The notes: generated by a model from the letters alone, not told the origin. A stretch of 10,617 bases of DNA from Bacteroidota bacterium (GCA_947462515.1 CANHPJ010000030.1:1-10617), one strand, 5' to 3'. Shown: positions 1-7,123, numbered from the stretch's first letter. Numbers and translations are program-made.

Positions 1-3000
1 AACAATTTAACCACATTTGGGTCTTCTACCACAAGCATCAAAACATATACCGCCTTACTTCCAAAAACATATGTTTTAAAAGTGAGGGATTCAAAAGGCT
101 GTATTTTTACAGTTCCAGATGTAACCGTTAAGAATATTGCAGTTACTGCGGTTGATATTTCCAAGAAAGACGCTTCTTGCGTTGGGAATGATGGAGAAAT
201 ATATATTAATTCGGTAACAGGTGGCAAACCACCATACACTTATTCACTTGATTCATCAGTAAATTATGTTAGCAGCACTTCATTTACTAAGCTTGCTGTA
301 AGAAAACATACTATAAGTGTAAAAGATTCAAATGCATGTATTTTCAAGGCACCTGTAATTGATATCATTTCACCGACAAATTTACCAACTGCTGTTGAGT
401 ATACTAAAATAAATGCCACTTGTTCGGATTCAAATGGTAGGGTTAATATCACCAAGGTTATCGGTGGAGAAGCTCCTTATTTATATAGTTTAAAAGATAC
501 CATATTCAGAGCAGACAGCGTTTACCTTAATTTATTGCCGAAAGCCTATAAGTTAAAAGTAAAAGATGCCAAAGGATGTATCTTCAATGCACCTGATGTA
601 ATTATTGGTGATAAAGCAGGTGCGAGTAAAATTGGTGTTATTGAAAAACACGAAACTTGTTCTAAAAATAATGGTCAAGTTGTTTTAGGAGTTGTAGTTG
701 GGGGAGAGCCTCCATATAAATATCGTTTTGGCAACACTAATGTTTTTTCTGATGTTAAGATATTTACAGGGTTAGATTCAGGTGTTTATAAACTTGGTGT
801 TAAAGATAATAACGGTTGTATTTATAATGCTCCTGATGTTAAAATCATAGATCAAACAGGACCAACTGCCATTGTTGTTGCGAAAACAAATTCCGGATGC
901 GCCGGAAATTCGGGAACAGTTAGTATGGGAGCAGTAACTGCCGGTAAAGCTCCTTACCAGTATAACTTCAATAACCTCAATTTTAGCGCGGTAGTATCTT
1001 ACGCCGGATTGAGTGCAGGTAAATACCCATTGATTATTAAAGATGCTAACGAATGCGAATTTACTGCAGACAGTATAATAGTTGATTCTATATTAAGAAT
1101 GAAAAGTATAGCTGTTGATTCAGTGATTTCACCAAGCGCTTGTAGTTTTTCTTCAACAGGTGGAGCAAAAGATGACGGAAGAATTGTTTTAGGTAAAGTT
1201 ACCGGAGGTACAAAGCCATATACTTTCAACTTTAATGATGGTGGATTCAAAACGGATTCTATATTTAAGCAATTGTTCGCAGAAACCTATAAATTAAGCG
1301 TGAAGGATTCTAATGGATGTATTCTGGATACTGCAATTTCTATAAGTGATAAAATTGCACCTACTAATATTCAGTTTACTTTTAAAGATGCCAGCTGTGA
1401 TTCTGCCAATGGAAATATCAGTATAATTACCGCTACAGGAGGTACTGCAGCCTATGAGTATAAATTGGATAACCTTGCCTATTCTTCAAAAACTATTTAT
1501 CAGGATTTAGCTCCAAAGGCATACAAATTAAGTGTTAGAGACGCTTTAGGGTGTGTTTACAACAATACTCTGGTTAATATAACAAATGTTAAACCTACTG
1601 AAGTTAAGTTTACTGTTACAAATGCGACCTGTTCTCAGGCCAATGGTAAGATACAAATTGATAATGTAATAGGTGGTAAAGCACCCTATACCTATGCATT
1701 GAACAGCACTACGCTTATTGATTTCCAGTCCGCCATTCTATTTGAAAACAAAAAAGCCGATACCTATACCATCATTGCCAAAGATGCAAATGGCTGTAAT
1801 TCGCCTTCATCGAATGCTGTTATAACTAATCTTGCAGGACCAACTGCTATAAAATTTACGAAACAGGATGGATCTTGTGATGCCTTGGGTTCTGTTGTAG
1901 TTGATAGTGTAGTAGGAGGGAAAGTTCCTTACACTTTCAAATTTGGCTCTGATGTGCAGTTTAGCAATAAAGTTGTAAATGCTAATTTATCTCCTGCCAA
2001 ATATTATCTGATTGCAAAAGATGCCAACAACTGCGAATTCAAAGATTCTGCTGTAATTTCTAAATTAGAACCTACAGATTTAAAATTTACAGTTATAGAT
2101 GCAAGTTGTGGCGAGAGCAATGGTCAGGTTAAAGTTACCGGTGTTACAGGCGGTTTAGCTCCTTTCCTTTATAAGTTGGATACTCTTGGATATGCTTCAG
2201 ATTCTGTTTATACTAAATTGAAGTCGGTAGTCCATAAGTTAAGTGTTAAAGATGCAAATGGATGTGAATTTATTGCATCGGACTTTACCATTTCTAATCA
2301 AGTTCCGGTTTCAGCTGTAGTAGTTACATCTAAAGATGTGGTATGTTCTGCAGGTAGCGGTCAGGTAAGTATAGGTGCTGTTACAGGTGGGAAAGCGCCT
2401 TATCAGTTTAACCTAAATAACCAAGGCTTTAGCAGCAAAACAAATTATACAGGTTTAAATTCAGGAACCTTTGAATTGATTGTAAAAGATTCAAACAACT
2501 GTGTTTTCAATGCACCTGCTGTTGAGTTAAAAGATTATATGGCACCTAGTGCTGTTGTTGTGACTCCGAAAGATGAAAGTTGCTCTTTGTCAAATGGACA
2601 AATTGCAATAGGTGATGTAACCGGAGGAAAAGCGCCATATCTATATAATTTAAACGCATTTGGCTTTACAAGTACTTCAACATACAATAACCTACCGGCA
2701 GGTAATTATAATTTGATTATTAAGGATGATAATGGTTGTATTTATACAGCACCATTGGTAAGACTAGTAGACACAAAGATTACAGCGGTAATTGTTACTT
2801 CAAAAGATGCAAACTGTTCCACTTCTAATGGTCAAGTTACCATAGGTAAGGTTACCGGAGGAAAAGCTCCTTATAGATACAACTTCGATAATAAAGGTTT
2901 TAATACTACTTTAAGCTTTACCACATTGAAGAATGGAGTTTATACTCTAGTTGTTAAAGACTCATTGGATTGTGTTTACAATGCCCCGGATGTTGTAATT

Positions 3001-3993
3001 AACGATCAGACTGCTCCAACATCTATTTCAGTTAGTAAAAAAGATGCGAGTTGCTCTGCAAATAATGGTCAGGTAATATTAGGGACAGTAACTTCAGGTA
3101 AGGCACCATTCCAATACAATTTTAACAATGGAGGATTTAATGCAACAGTTAATTATTCAGGGTTAAGCTCAGGAACATATAAACTTGTTGTTAAAGATTC
3201 TAATAGTTGTGTATTGAATGCACCAGATATCATTCTGGCAAGTAAAACGGCTCCAACTGCTGTTGCTGTAACTTCTAAAGATGAGGTTTGCTCAGGTAAT
3301 AATGGAGAGATAACAATAGGTGCAGTTACAGGAGGTACAGCCCCTTTCTTATACAACTTAAACAATATGGGATATACAACAAGTACAAGTTATGCCAACT
3401 TAGTAGGAGGAAACATTGTATTGATTGTTAAAGATGCTAACGATTGTATTTTCAATGCTCCTGTTGTTAAAGTGGCTAATATTAAACCTAATGCGGTTGC
3501 AGTTACCAATACCATGGCAAGCTGTAATAAGGCTAACGGTGTAATTACACTTGGTGCTGTTACAGGAGGTAAGGAACCTTATACTTTCAGCTTTAACAAT
3601 GCAGCTTTCGATGCTAACAATACATTTACAGATTTAAGAGCTGGTTCATTTAGTATTAGCATCAAAGACGCTAACAACTGTGTGTTTAATGCCCCATCTA
3701 TTGTTTTAGAAGATTCTTGTAAAATTTTATCAGGCATTAAAGAAACTCAAGTAAGCAAGGTTATTTCAGTTTATCCTAACCCGGCAAATGATTTCATTAC
3801 TGTTAAATTGACTAAAGTAAGCAATGCTTCTGTTGTTATTTATGATTTAACAGGTAAAGCTGTATTAAGCTCTAACTTGACTAGTGCCTTAAATACTATT
3901 GATGTATCTGATTTGGAGAAAGGATTTTATGTTTATAAAATCAACCTAGGTGATAAAGAAGGAATCACCGGAAAGTTTTCTATCGTTAAGTAA
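1..3993 (+). CDS. SprB-repeat giant surface protein, type A T9SS cargo (3' part; 5' end outside window)
   Basis: The frame is open from base 1, so the first ATG (82) is internal and the true start lies left of the window. The visible 1330 residues hold the tail of one repeat and 15 complete SprB-like repeats of 77-85 residues. A typical unit begins with a D-x-S/N-C-x(3)-N-G-x-V/I stretch, continues with V-T-G-G-K-A-P-Y and an N/D-rich segment, and ends with V-K-D-x-N-x-C-x-F-N-A-P. Nearly every unit has one Cys near its start and one near its end, which could suit an exported, disulfide-bearing protein. The last 77 residues, from VISVYPNP to GKFSIVK, form a type A T9SS sorting domain. SprB repeats are known from the mobile gliding adhesin of Flavobacterium johnsoniae, so a cell-surface or secreted adhesin role is inferred. 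The N-terminal signal peptide is not visible. A hairpin terminator follows 18 bp after the stop. Confidence 0.93.
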   Translation, partial: NNLTTFGSSTTSIKTYTALLPKTYVLKVRDSKGCIFTVPDVTVKNIAVTAVDISKKDASCVGNDGEIYINSVTGGKPPYTYSLDSSVNYVSSTSFTKLAVRKHTISVKDSNACIFKAPVIDIISPTNLPTAVEYTKINATCSDSNGRVNITKVIGGEAPYLYSLKDTIFRADSVYLNLLPKAYKLKVKDAKGCIFNAPDVIIGDKAGASKIGVIEKHETCSKNNGQVVLGVVVGGEPPYKYRFGNTNVFSDVKIFTGLDSGVYKLGVKDNNGCIYNAPDVKIIDQTGPTAIVVAKTNSGCAGNSGTVSMGAVTAGKAPYQYNFNNLNFSAVVSYAGLSAGKYPLIIKDANECEFTADSIIVDSILRMKSIAVDSVISPSACSFSSTGGAKDDGRIVLGKVTGGTKPYTFNFNDGGFKTDSIFKQLFAETYKLSVKDSNGCILDTAISISDKIAPTNIQFTFKDASCDSANGNISIITATGGTAAYEYKLDNLAYSSKTIYQDLAPKAYKLSVRDALGCVYNNTLVNITNVKPTEVKFTVTNATCSQANGKIQIDNVIGGKAPYTYALNSTTLIDFQSAILFENKKADTYTIIAKDANGCNSPSSNAVITNLAGPTAIKFTKQDGSCDALGSVVVDSVVGGKVPYTFKFGSDVQFSNKVVNANLSPAKYYLIAKDANNCEFKDSAVISKLEPTDLKFTVIDASCGESNGQVKVTGVTGGLAPFLYKLDTLGYASDSVYTKLKSVVHKLSVKDANGCEFIASDFTISNQVPVSAVVVTSKDVVCSAGSGQVSIGAVTGGKAPYQFNLNNQGFSSKTNYTGLNSGTFELIVKDSNNCVFNAPAVELKDYMAPSAVVVTPKDESCSLSNGQIAIGDVTGGKAPYLYNLNAFGFTSTSTYNNLPAGNYNLIIKDDNGCIYTAPLVRLVDTKITAVIVTSKDANCSTSNGQVTIGKVTGGKAPYRYNFDNKGFNTTLSFTTLKNGVYTLVVKDSLDCVYNAPDVVINDQTAPTSISVSKKDASCSANNGQVILGTVTSGKAPFQYNFNNGGFNATVNYSGLSSGTYKLVVKDSNSCVLNAPDIILASKTAPTAVAVTSKDEVCSGNNGEITIGAVTGGTAPFLYNLNNMGYTTSTSYANLVGGNIVLIVKDANDCIFNAPVVKVANIKPNAVAVTNTMASCNKANGVITLGAVTGGKEPYTFSFNNAAFDANNTFTDLRAGSFSISIKDANNCVFNAPSIVLEDSCKILSGIKETQVSKVISVYPNPANDFITVKLTKVSNASVVIYDLTGKAVLSSNLTSALNTIDVSDLEKGFYVYKINLGDKEGITGKFSIVK
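124..3720 (+). repeat. Tandem SprB-like protein repeats, 15 complete units
   Basis: The first conserved Cys codon of each unit starts at 178, 421, 658, 898, 1141, 1396, 1630, 1876, 2107, 2344, 2581, 2815, 3052, 3289 and 3523, giving periods of 231-255 bp, always a multiple of three. Unit 5 (from 1141) is the most divergent: it carries an insertion of about six residues (STGGAKD region) after its Cys. Units 3, 4 and 10-15 resemble each other (G-A-V-T-G-G-K-A-P-Y-x-Y-N-F-N-N type), while units 2 and 6-9 look like a second group (x-F-T-x-x-D-A-S-C, Y-K-L-D). Codon usage differs between copies, so these are diverged protein repeats and not recent exact DNA duplications. Confidence 0.9.
3760..3990 (+). 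other. Type A T9SS C-terminal sorting domain (Por secretion tail)
   Basis: The final 77 residues of the SprB-repeat protein contain the characteristic V-Y-P-N-P-A-N-D start, a central V-x-I-Y-D-L-T-G-K strand-turn, an L-E-K-G-F-Y-V-Y-K-I strand and a closing G-K-F-S-I-V-K. In known T9SS cargo this domain directs export across the outer membrane and is then usually cleaved, with the mature protein anchored or released. Confidence 0.92.
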
Positions 3994-4010
3994 TAAAAAT
4001 TAATATTCGA

Positions 4011-4046
4011 AAAGGCCACTTTGCTTGCAAAGTGGCCTTTTTTTTT
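4011..4046 (+). terminator. Rho-independent terminator of the SprB-repeat gene
   Basis: A perfect 14-bp inverted repeat (4011-4024 with 4027-4040, arms AAAGGCCACTTTGC and its complement) with a very tight loop is followed by a run of T to 4046. It starts 18 bp after the TAA stop. No gene on the minus strand ends here, so it most likely serves only the upstream gene. Confidence 0.93.
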
Positions 4047-4209
4047 GCCATCTATTACACCTTATGTTTATGTTGTGAAGCCTCGCATTATAGCCCCAAT
4101 GCTATGCCTATTGTCATAAGCACGTATGATATTCCTAATTGACAGTTAGAATTATATGCCATATGCAAATCCTGTTATTCGATATTAGGTTTTAGAAATT
4201 CAAAAACAA

Positions 4210-4401
4210 GGGAGTAATGTCCATTATTCCGGTTTTTTATACGTTTAGTTCAAGTGGACAATTGCGTTGATGTTTGTTTTCTTGAACCTATTTTGCTCCC
4301 GTATCAAATACACTTTTTTATTCAAAACCTTTCATTTGCTTCAAGGCTAGATATACCTTGAGTTTCAAAAGTTTTTGCCAACACAAATGTCCATTACTCC
4401 C
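4210..4401. repeat. 192-bp segment bounded by short inverted and direct repeats (MITE-like, tentative)
   Basis: The ends are exact inverted complements over 10 bp (GGGAGTAATG at 4210-4219 and CATTACTCCC at 4392-4401). A 15-bp direct repeat with one mismatch (AATGTCCATTATTCC at 4216-4230, AATGTCCATTACTCC at 4386-4400) recurs exactly 170 bp apart. The left copy is itself a near-palindrome, with arms GGAGTAATG and CATTATTCC around TC. I see no clear target-site duplication and no transposase, so a mobile origin is a guess. Confidence 0.4.
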
Positions 4402-4435
4402 CAGTTTATTATATTCTATATTAAATTTTTCTGAT

Positions 4436-4469
4436 TCTGTCTCTTTATGAAATTTTTTGTTTAAATTTG
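4436..4469 (+). promoter_or_regulatory. Candidate Bacteroidota promoter for the PTPS-folE pair
   Basis: TAAATTTG at 4462-4469 matches the Bacteroidota -7 consensus TAnnTTTG exactly. A weak -33-like TCTG lies at 4436-4439. Transcription would begin near 4475-4478, leaving a leader of roughly 12-15 nt before ATG 4490. This placement also argues against the upstream TTG at 4457 as the start. In such AT-rich DNA the match is suggestive only. Confidence 0.4.
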
Positions 4470-4489
4470 ATCAACAAAAGTTAAACAAA

Positions 4490-4915
4490 ATGAATTTTTC
4501 TGAAGACTTCAAAACTGCCGTTGTTCGTTGTGAGCATTTTAATTCGGCACACCGCTTACATAATAAAAGCTGGAGTGACGAAAAGAACAAGAGTGTATTT
4601 GGAAAGTGTAATAATCCGAATTATCACGGTCACAACTACGACCTGGAGGTTAAGGTGATAGGTTATTGCGATGCTGAAACAGGTTATGTTATAGATACCA
4701 AGATTTTATCCGACATAATACAAGATGAAGTAGTTAATAGATTTGATCATAAGAATTTAAATCTTGATGTAGATTTTTTTAAAGACATCAACCCAACGGT
4801 GGAGAATATTGCCAGGGTAATTTATAATTTATTGAGAGCTAAAATAGCACCTCATTTGGAACTTAAAATTAAATTGTATGAAACATCAAGAAACTTTGTT
4901 GAATACCCTATCTGA
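4490..4915 (+). CDS. 6-pyruvoyl-tetrahydropterin synthase / 6-carboxytetrahydropterin synthase family protein
   Basis: This 141-residue enzyme acts on 7,8-dihydroneopterin triphosphate, the product of FolE next door. Zinc ligands are seen as H21 (in FNSAHRLH) and H46/H48 (in HGHNY). The catalytic Cys is C40 in G-K-C-N-N-P-N-Y-H-G-H, the Asp-His pair is D86/H87 (FDHKNL), and the pterin-anchoring Glu is E131 (LYET). The C-x5-HGH spacing and the 18-residue stretch between H21 and C40 resemble animal PTPS more than E. coli QueD, which has C-x3-HGH. Such genes are often annotated queD. I chose ATG 4490 over an in-frame TTG at 4457 because homology begins just after it and a promoter-like box lies between them. 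There is no Shine-Dalgarno site, as is usual in this phylum. The 3' end overlaps folE by 38 bp. The product could feed queuosine or a tetrahydrobiopterin-like cofactor; the window does not decide. Confidence 0.9.
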   Translation: MNFSEDFKTAVVRCEHFNSAHRLHNKSWSDEKNKSVFGKCNNPNYHGHNYDLEVKVIGYCDAETGYVIDTKILSDIIQDEVVNRFDHKNLNLDVDFFKDINPTVENIARVIYNLLRAKIAPHLELKIKLYETSRNFVEYPI

Positions 4916-5576
4916 TAAGCTCGTGATAAATGCTTTTAGTGAGCAGGAAATAGGTGATGATCATCTTTTTACAGGAATAGATACTCCACTTAAAGAAAAT
5001 GCTTTTGCGCTTTCTGATAAAGAGAAAAAGGAAAAGATTGCGGGTCTTTTTTCGCAAATAATGGATGTTATGGGCTTGGACTTGACAGATGACTCTTTAA
5101 AAGGCACACCAAATAGGGTGGCTAAAATGTATATAGATGAAATTTTTTCGGGTTTAAATCCGGCCAATAAGCCTAAAATTGCCCTTTTCGACAATAAGTA
5201 TCAATACAATCAGATGTTGGTAGAAAAGAACATTTCTTTTTATTCAAATTGCGAACATCATTTTGTTCCAATCATCGGAAAAGCACATGTTGCCTATGTT
5301 TCTTCAGGAAAGGTAATAGGGCTATCAAAGTTAAATCGTATAGTTAATTATTTTTCTCAGCGACCACAAGTTCAGGAGCGTTTAACTAATCAGATTGCCA
5401 GAGAATTGTCGGAAGTTTTAGAGACTGAAGATGTGGCTGTAATTATTGATGCCAAGCACCTATGTGTATCATCAAGGGGGATAAAAGACGATACTTCATC
5501 AACCATCACTGCTTTTTATGGAGGTGTTTTCAAGACCACTGAAAAAATAGCAGAACTACAGAATTATTTAAAATAA
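4878..5576 (+). CDS. folE: GTP cyclohydrolase I
   Basis: FolE converts GTP to 7,8-dihydroneopterin triphosphate and formate, the entry step for folate, queuosine and biopterin. The 232-residue protein aligns by eye with E. coli FolE through LDLTDDSLKGTPNRVAKMY (69-85), the zinc site C125-E-H-H128, IGLSKLNRIV (147-156), the QRPQVQERLT segment (161-170) and the second zinc Cys C196 in KHLCVSSRG. Catalytic His residues correspond to H127 and H194. The ATG at 4878 lies inside the 3' end of the PTPS gene in another frame. An in-frame GTG at 4923 would remove the overlap and give 217 residues, but ATG gives a length closer to other FolE proteins. The two genes are probably co-transcribed and may be translationally coupled. 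No clear intrinsic terminator follows; only small palindromic repeats do. Confidence 0.96.
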   Translation: MKHQETLLNTLSDKLVINAFSEQEIGDDHLFTGIDTPLKENAFALSDKEKKEKIAGLFSQIMDVMGLDLTDDSLKGTPNRVAKMYIDEIFSGLNPANKPKIALFDNKYQYNQMLVEKNISFYSNCEHHFVPIIGKAHVAYVSSGKVIGLSKLNRIVNYFSQRPQVQERLTNQIARELSEVLETEDVAVIIDAKHLCVSSRGIKDDTSSTITAFYGGVFKTTEKIAELQNYLK

Positions 5577-5608
5577 ACACGTTGTATGATGCCCCGTGGA
5601 GCTTCGCT

Positions 5609-5634
5609 GATATGTCGCTCCTACGGAGCTGAAT
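5609..5634. repeat. Interspersed palindromic repeat, copy 1 (REP-like)
   Basis: A 26-bp unit whose core GCTCC-TAC-GGAGC (5617-5629) forms a 5-bp GC-rich stem. It is identical over all 26 bases to copy 2. Its much higher GC content than the surroundings and its place between convergent genes are typical of REP-like genomic repeats. Confidence 0.75.
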
Positions 5635-5654
5635 ATTTGACGCTTTAATCTACC

Positions 5655-5680
5655 GATATGTCGCTCCTACGGAGCTGAAT
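5655..5680. repeat. Interspersed palindromic repeat, copy 2 (REP-like)
   Basis: Identical in all 26 bases to copy 1 and offset from it by 46 bp, in the same orientation. The flanking bases differ, so the repeat boundary is sharp. Confidence 0.75.
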
Positions 5681-5764
5681 TCAGAAGAGGAGGTAGGATC
5701 TGACCTCTAGATATATGGCTTTTATGGATCTGAAACATTTTAATACTTTCAGATTATTCCCAAT

Positions 5765-7051
5765 TTAATCCCGGTTTTTCATCACCATTTGAACCGTGTT
5801 TCTGCTTTTTAATTCCAGGAATACTTGTTTGTTTATGGTAACCCTTTCTATTGTTTTTTGGTCATAATACCTAATGGTAACTAATTCGAGGTTATCATTA
5901 AACGTTATATTATAGTTTTTACGAAGTTGCTCAATGAGCTCAGGTGTTTTCCTTTCATCAAAATCGATGCATACAGAAAATTTCAGGGCAGTATTTTGCA
6001 TTACATTTATCTTAACCCTATAGTCGGCAAAGAGCTTGAAAATATCGCTTAGGTTTTCCTCTACAATAAAAGAAAAATCCTTAGGAGAGATTGAAACAAG
6101 CACCTGATTCACTTTAAAAATGAATGAAGCAACAGGAAGCTTGGTAGGGTTGTCGTCAATTGTGGTTCCTTGGCTTTGAGGGTTGACAAAGGATTTTACC
6201 AATAAAGGTATGTTTTTATTTTGAAGGGGTTTTATAGTTTTAGGATGTATCACACTGGCTCCATAGTATGCCAGCTCGATGGCATCATGATAAGAAATGT
6301 GTTTTAAAATTTCGGTATCATCGAACCATTTAGGATCTGCATTTAAAACTCCCGGAACATCTTTCCAGATGGTTAAGTTTTCGGCATTTGAGATATGAGC
6401 AACAATGGCTGCAGTATAGTCTGATCCTTCTCTGCCGAGTGTTGTGGTGAAGTTTTCTGAAGTAGCACCGATAAAGCCCTGAGTAACCATTATCTTTCCA
6501 TTTGCTGATTTTGGTTCGGCGTTAAAAAAAGGCATTATGTCTTTATTCCAAATAGATTGGGTACTATCCCAGTTTACCTTTCCTTCGCGGTAAGTATTAT
6601 CCGTTTGCAGAAAATCACGTGCGTCGAGCCATTTGTTCACATTGCCGTTGAGGTTAAGATAGGCACTTACAATTTTGCTCGAGAGCAATTCACCGGTTGA
6701 TACAATCTGGTCATATTCATAATCGTATTCACGAAGCGCATCTTCTTCTATAGCCCATTCAATTTCAACAAATACATTGTTTATTTCGTTGTATATGTGG
6801 TGCTTATTATCAGGGAACAATTCCTGAACAATTTGATGGTGATATTCCCTTAATTGGTCTAATATCTCAAATGCATTATCTTTTTTATAATAGTAAGCCT
6901 TTGTTAGTTGCTCTAGCATATTGGTAACTTTTCCCATTGCCGAGACTACCACAACCAGGTTTTGACCTTGATATAGGGATATTATTTTTGCCACATTTAT
7001 TATTGCAGAGGCATCTTTTACAGAGGCACCACCAAATTTGAATACTTTCAT
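5765..7051 (-). CDS. lysC: Aspartate kinase (monofunctional aspartokinase)
   Basis: The enzyme phosphorylates L-aspartate, the committed step toward lysine/diaminopimelate, threonine and methionine. The 428 residues begin with the kinase signature KFGGASV (5-11). They continue with VVVVSAMG (33-40), STGELLS (118-124), the nucleotide-site TLGREGSDYTA (204-214), WKDVPGVLNADP (229-240) and YYGASVIHPKT (262-272). A C-terminal part from about 318 to 428 has the spacing of paired ACT regulatory domains, so feedback by an amino acid is likely, though which one cannot be told. There is no fused homoserine dehydrogenase. I start at ATG 7051; a GTG directly before it (7054) is an alternative adding one residue. 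There is no Shine-Dalgarno site. The gene converges on folE and diverges from fbp. The symbol lysC is conventional for this type and is not proven. Confidence 0.95.
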   Translation of the reverse strand: MKVFKFGGASVKDASAIINVAKIISLYQGQNLVVVVSAMGKVTNMLEQLTKAYYYKKDNAFEILDQLREYHHQIVQELFPDNKHHIYNEINNVFVEIEWAIEEDALREYDYEYDQIVSTGELLSSKIVSAYLNLNGNVNKWLDARDFLQTDNTYREGKVNWDSTQSIWNKDIMPFFNAEPKSANGKIMVTQGFIGATSENFTTTLGREGSDYTAAIVAHISNAENLTIWKDVPGVLNADPKWFDDTEILKHISYHDAIELAYYGASVIHPKTIKPLQNKNIPLLVKSFVNPQSQGTTIDDNPTKLPVASFIFKVNQVLVSISPKDFSFIVEENLSDIFKLFADYRVKINVMQNTALKFSVCIDFDERKTPELIEQLRKNYNITFNDNLELVTIRYYDQKTIERVTINKQVFLELKSRNTVQMVMKNRD

Positions 7052-7068
7052 CACTAATTAAAGTTGAA

Positions 7069-7086
7069 ACGTTTAAAATTAAACGT
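7069..7086. promoter_or_regulatory. 18-bp inverted repeat upstream of aspartate kinase (operator candidate)
   Basis: Arms ACGTTTAA (7069-7076) and TTAAACGT (7079-7086) are perfect complements separated by AA. The repeat ends 17 bp before the aspartate kinase ATG, downstream of the candidate -7 box, so a bound regulator could block transcription. A GC-containing ACGT at both outer ends makes it less likely to be plain AT-rich noise. Confidence 0.45.
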
Positions 7087-7115
7087 ATAAATTCAGGAAT
7101 TTATTGAATGAGGTT

Positions 7116-7123
7116 CAAAAATA
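7116..7123 (-). promoter_or_regulatory. Candidate -7 box for the aspartate kinase gene
   Basis: On the minus strand the bases read TATTTTTG, an exact TAnnTTTG match. A good -33 TTTG is not present at the expected distance (an AT-rich TTTT/TTTA lies there). A start near 7109 would give a leader of about 58 nt containing the 18-bp inverted repeat. Confidence 0.35.

Larger units (their letters stand above)
4047..4489. other. Intergenic spacer without a convincing gene; carries short repeats
   Basis: About 440 bp of AT-rich DNA between the adhesin terminator and the pterin operon. I found no open frame with recognisable protein content on either strand. It contains a direct repeat (4216-4230 and 4386-4400), an inverted repeat (4210-4219 with 4392-4401), a smaller stem (TCAAGG at 4341-4346 with CCTTGA at 4356-4361) and, at the right end, the probable promoter of the pterin genes. 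It may be the scar of a small mobile element. Confidence 0.6.
5577..5764. other. Convergent-gene spacer rich in small palindromic repeats
   Basis: The 188 bp between the ends of folE and the aspartate kinase gene has no gene. It holds two identical 26-bp palindrome-bearing repeats, a degraded third copy near 5589-5610, a hairpin with arms GAGGT (5690-5694) and ACCTC (5703-5707), and GGATCTGA twice (5696-5703, 5726-5733). No hairpin followed by a T-run is evident, so these stems may substitute as weak bidirectional terminators. Confidence 0.7.

Noticed and set aside
264..3365. Minus-strand open frames opposite the SprB-repeat gene
   Set aside because: They recur opposite the same part of the repeat unit, as expected from repeated codons, and have no family resemblance. 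They are shadows of the repeat gene.
178..3720. Regular spacing of similar segments considered as a CRISPR or DNA satellite array
   Set aside because: Periods are 231-255 bp, multiples of three, in one uninterrupted frame, with conservation at protein level. This is a protein repeat array.
4047..4489. A preQ1-type riboswitch or other structured leader before the QueD/PTPS gene
   Set aside because: The probable promoter lies just 20-50 bp upstream of the start, leaving almost no leader, and no C-rich/A-rich aptamer pattern was seen.
6418..6435. GREGSD in the aspartate kinase in place of the textbook GRGGSD
   Set aside because: From memory this variant is common in Bacteroidota aspartokinases, and the rest of the active site is intact, so it is not evidence of a changed function.
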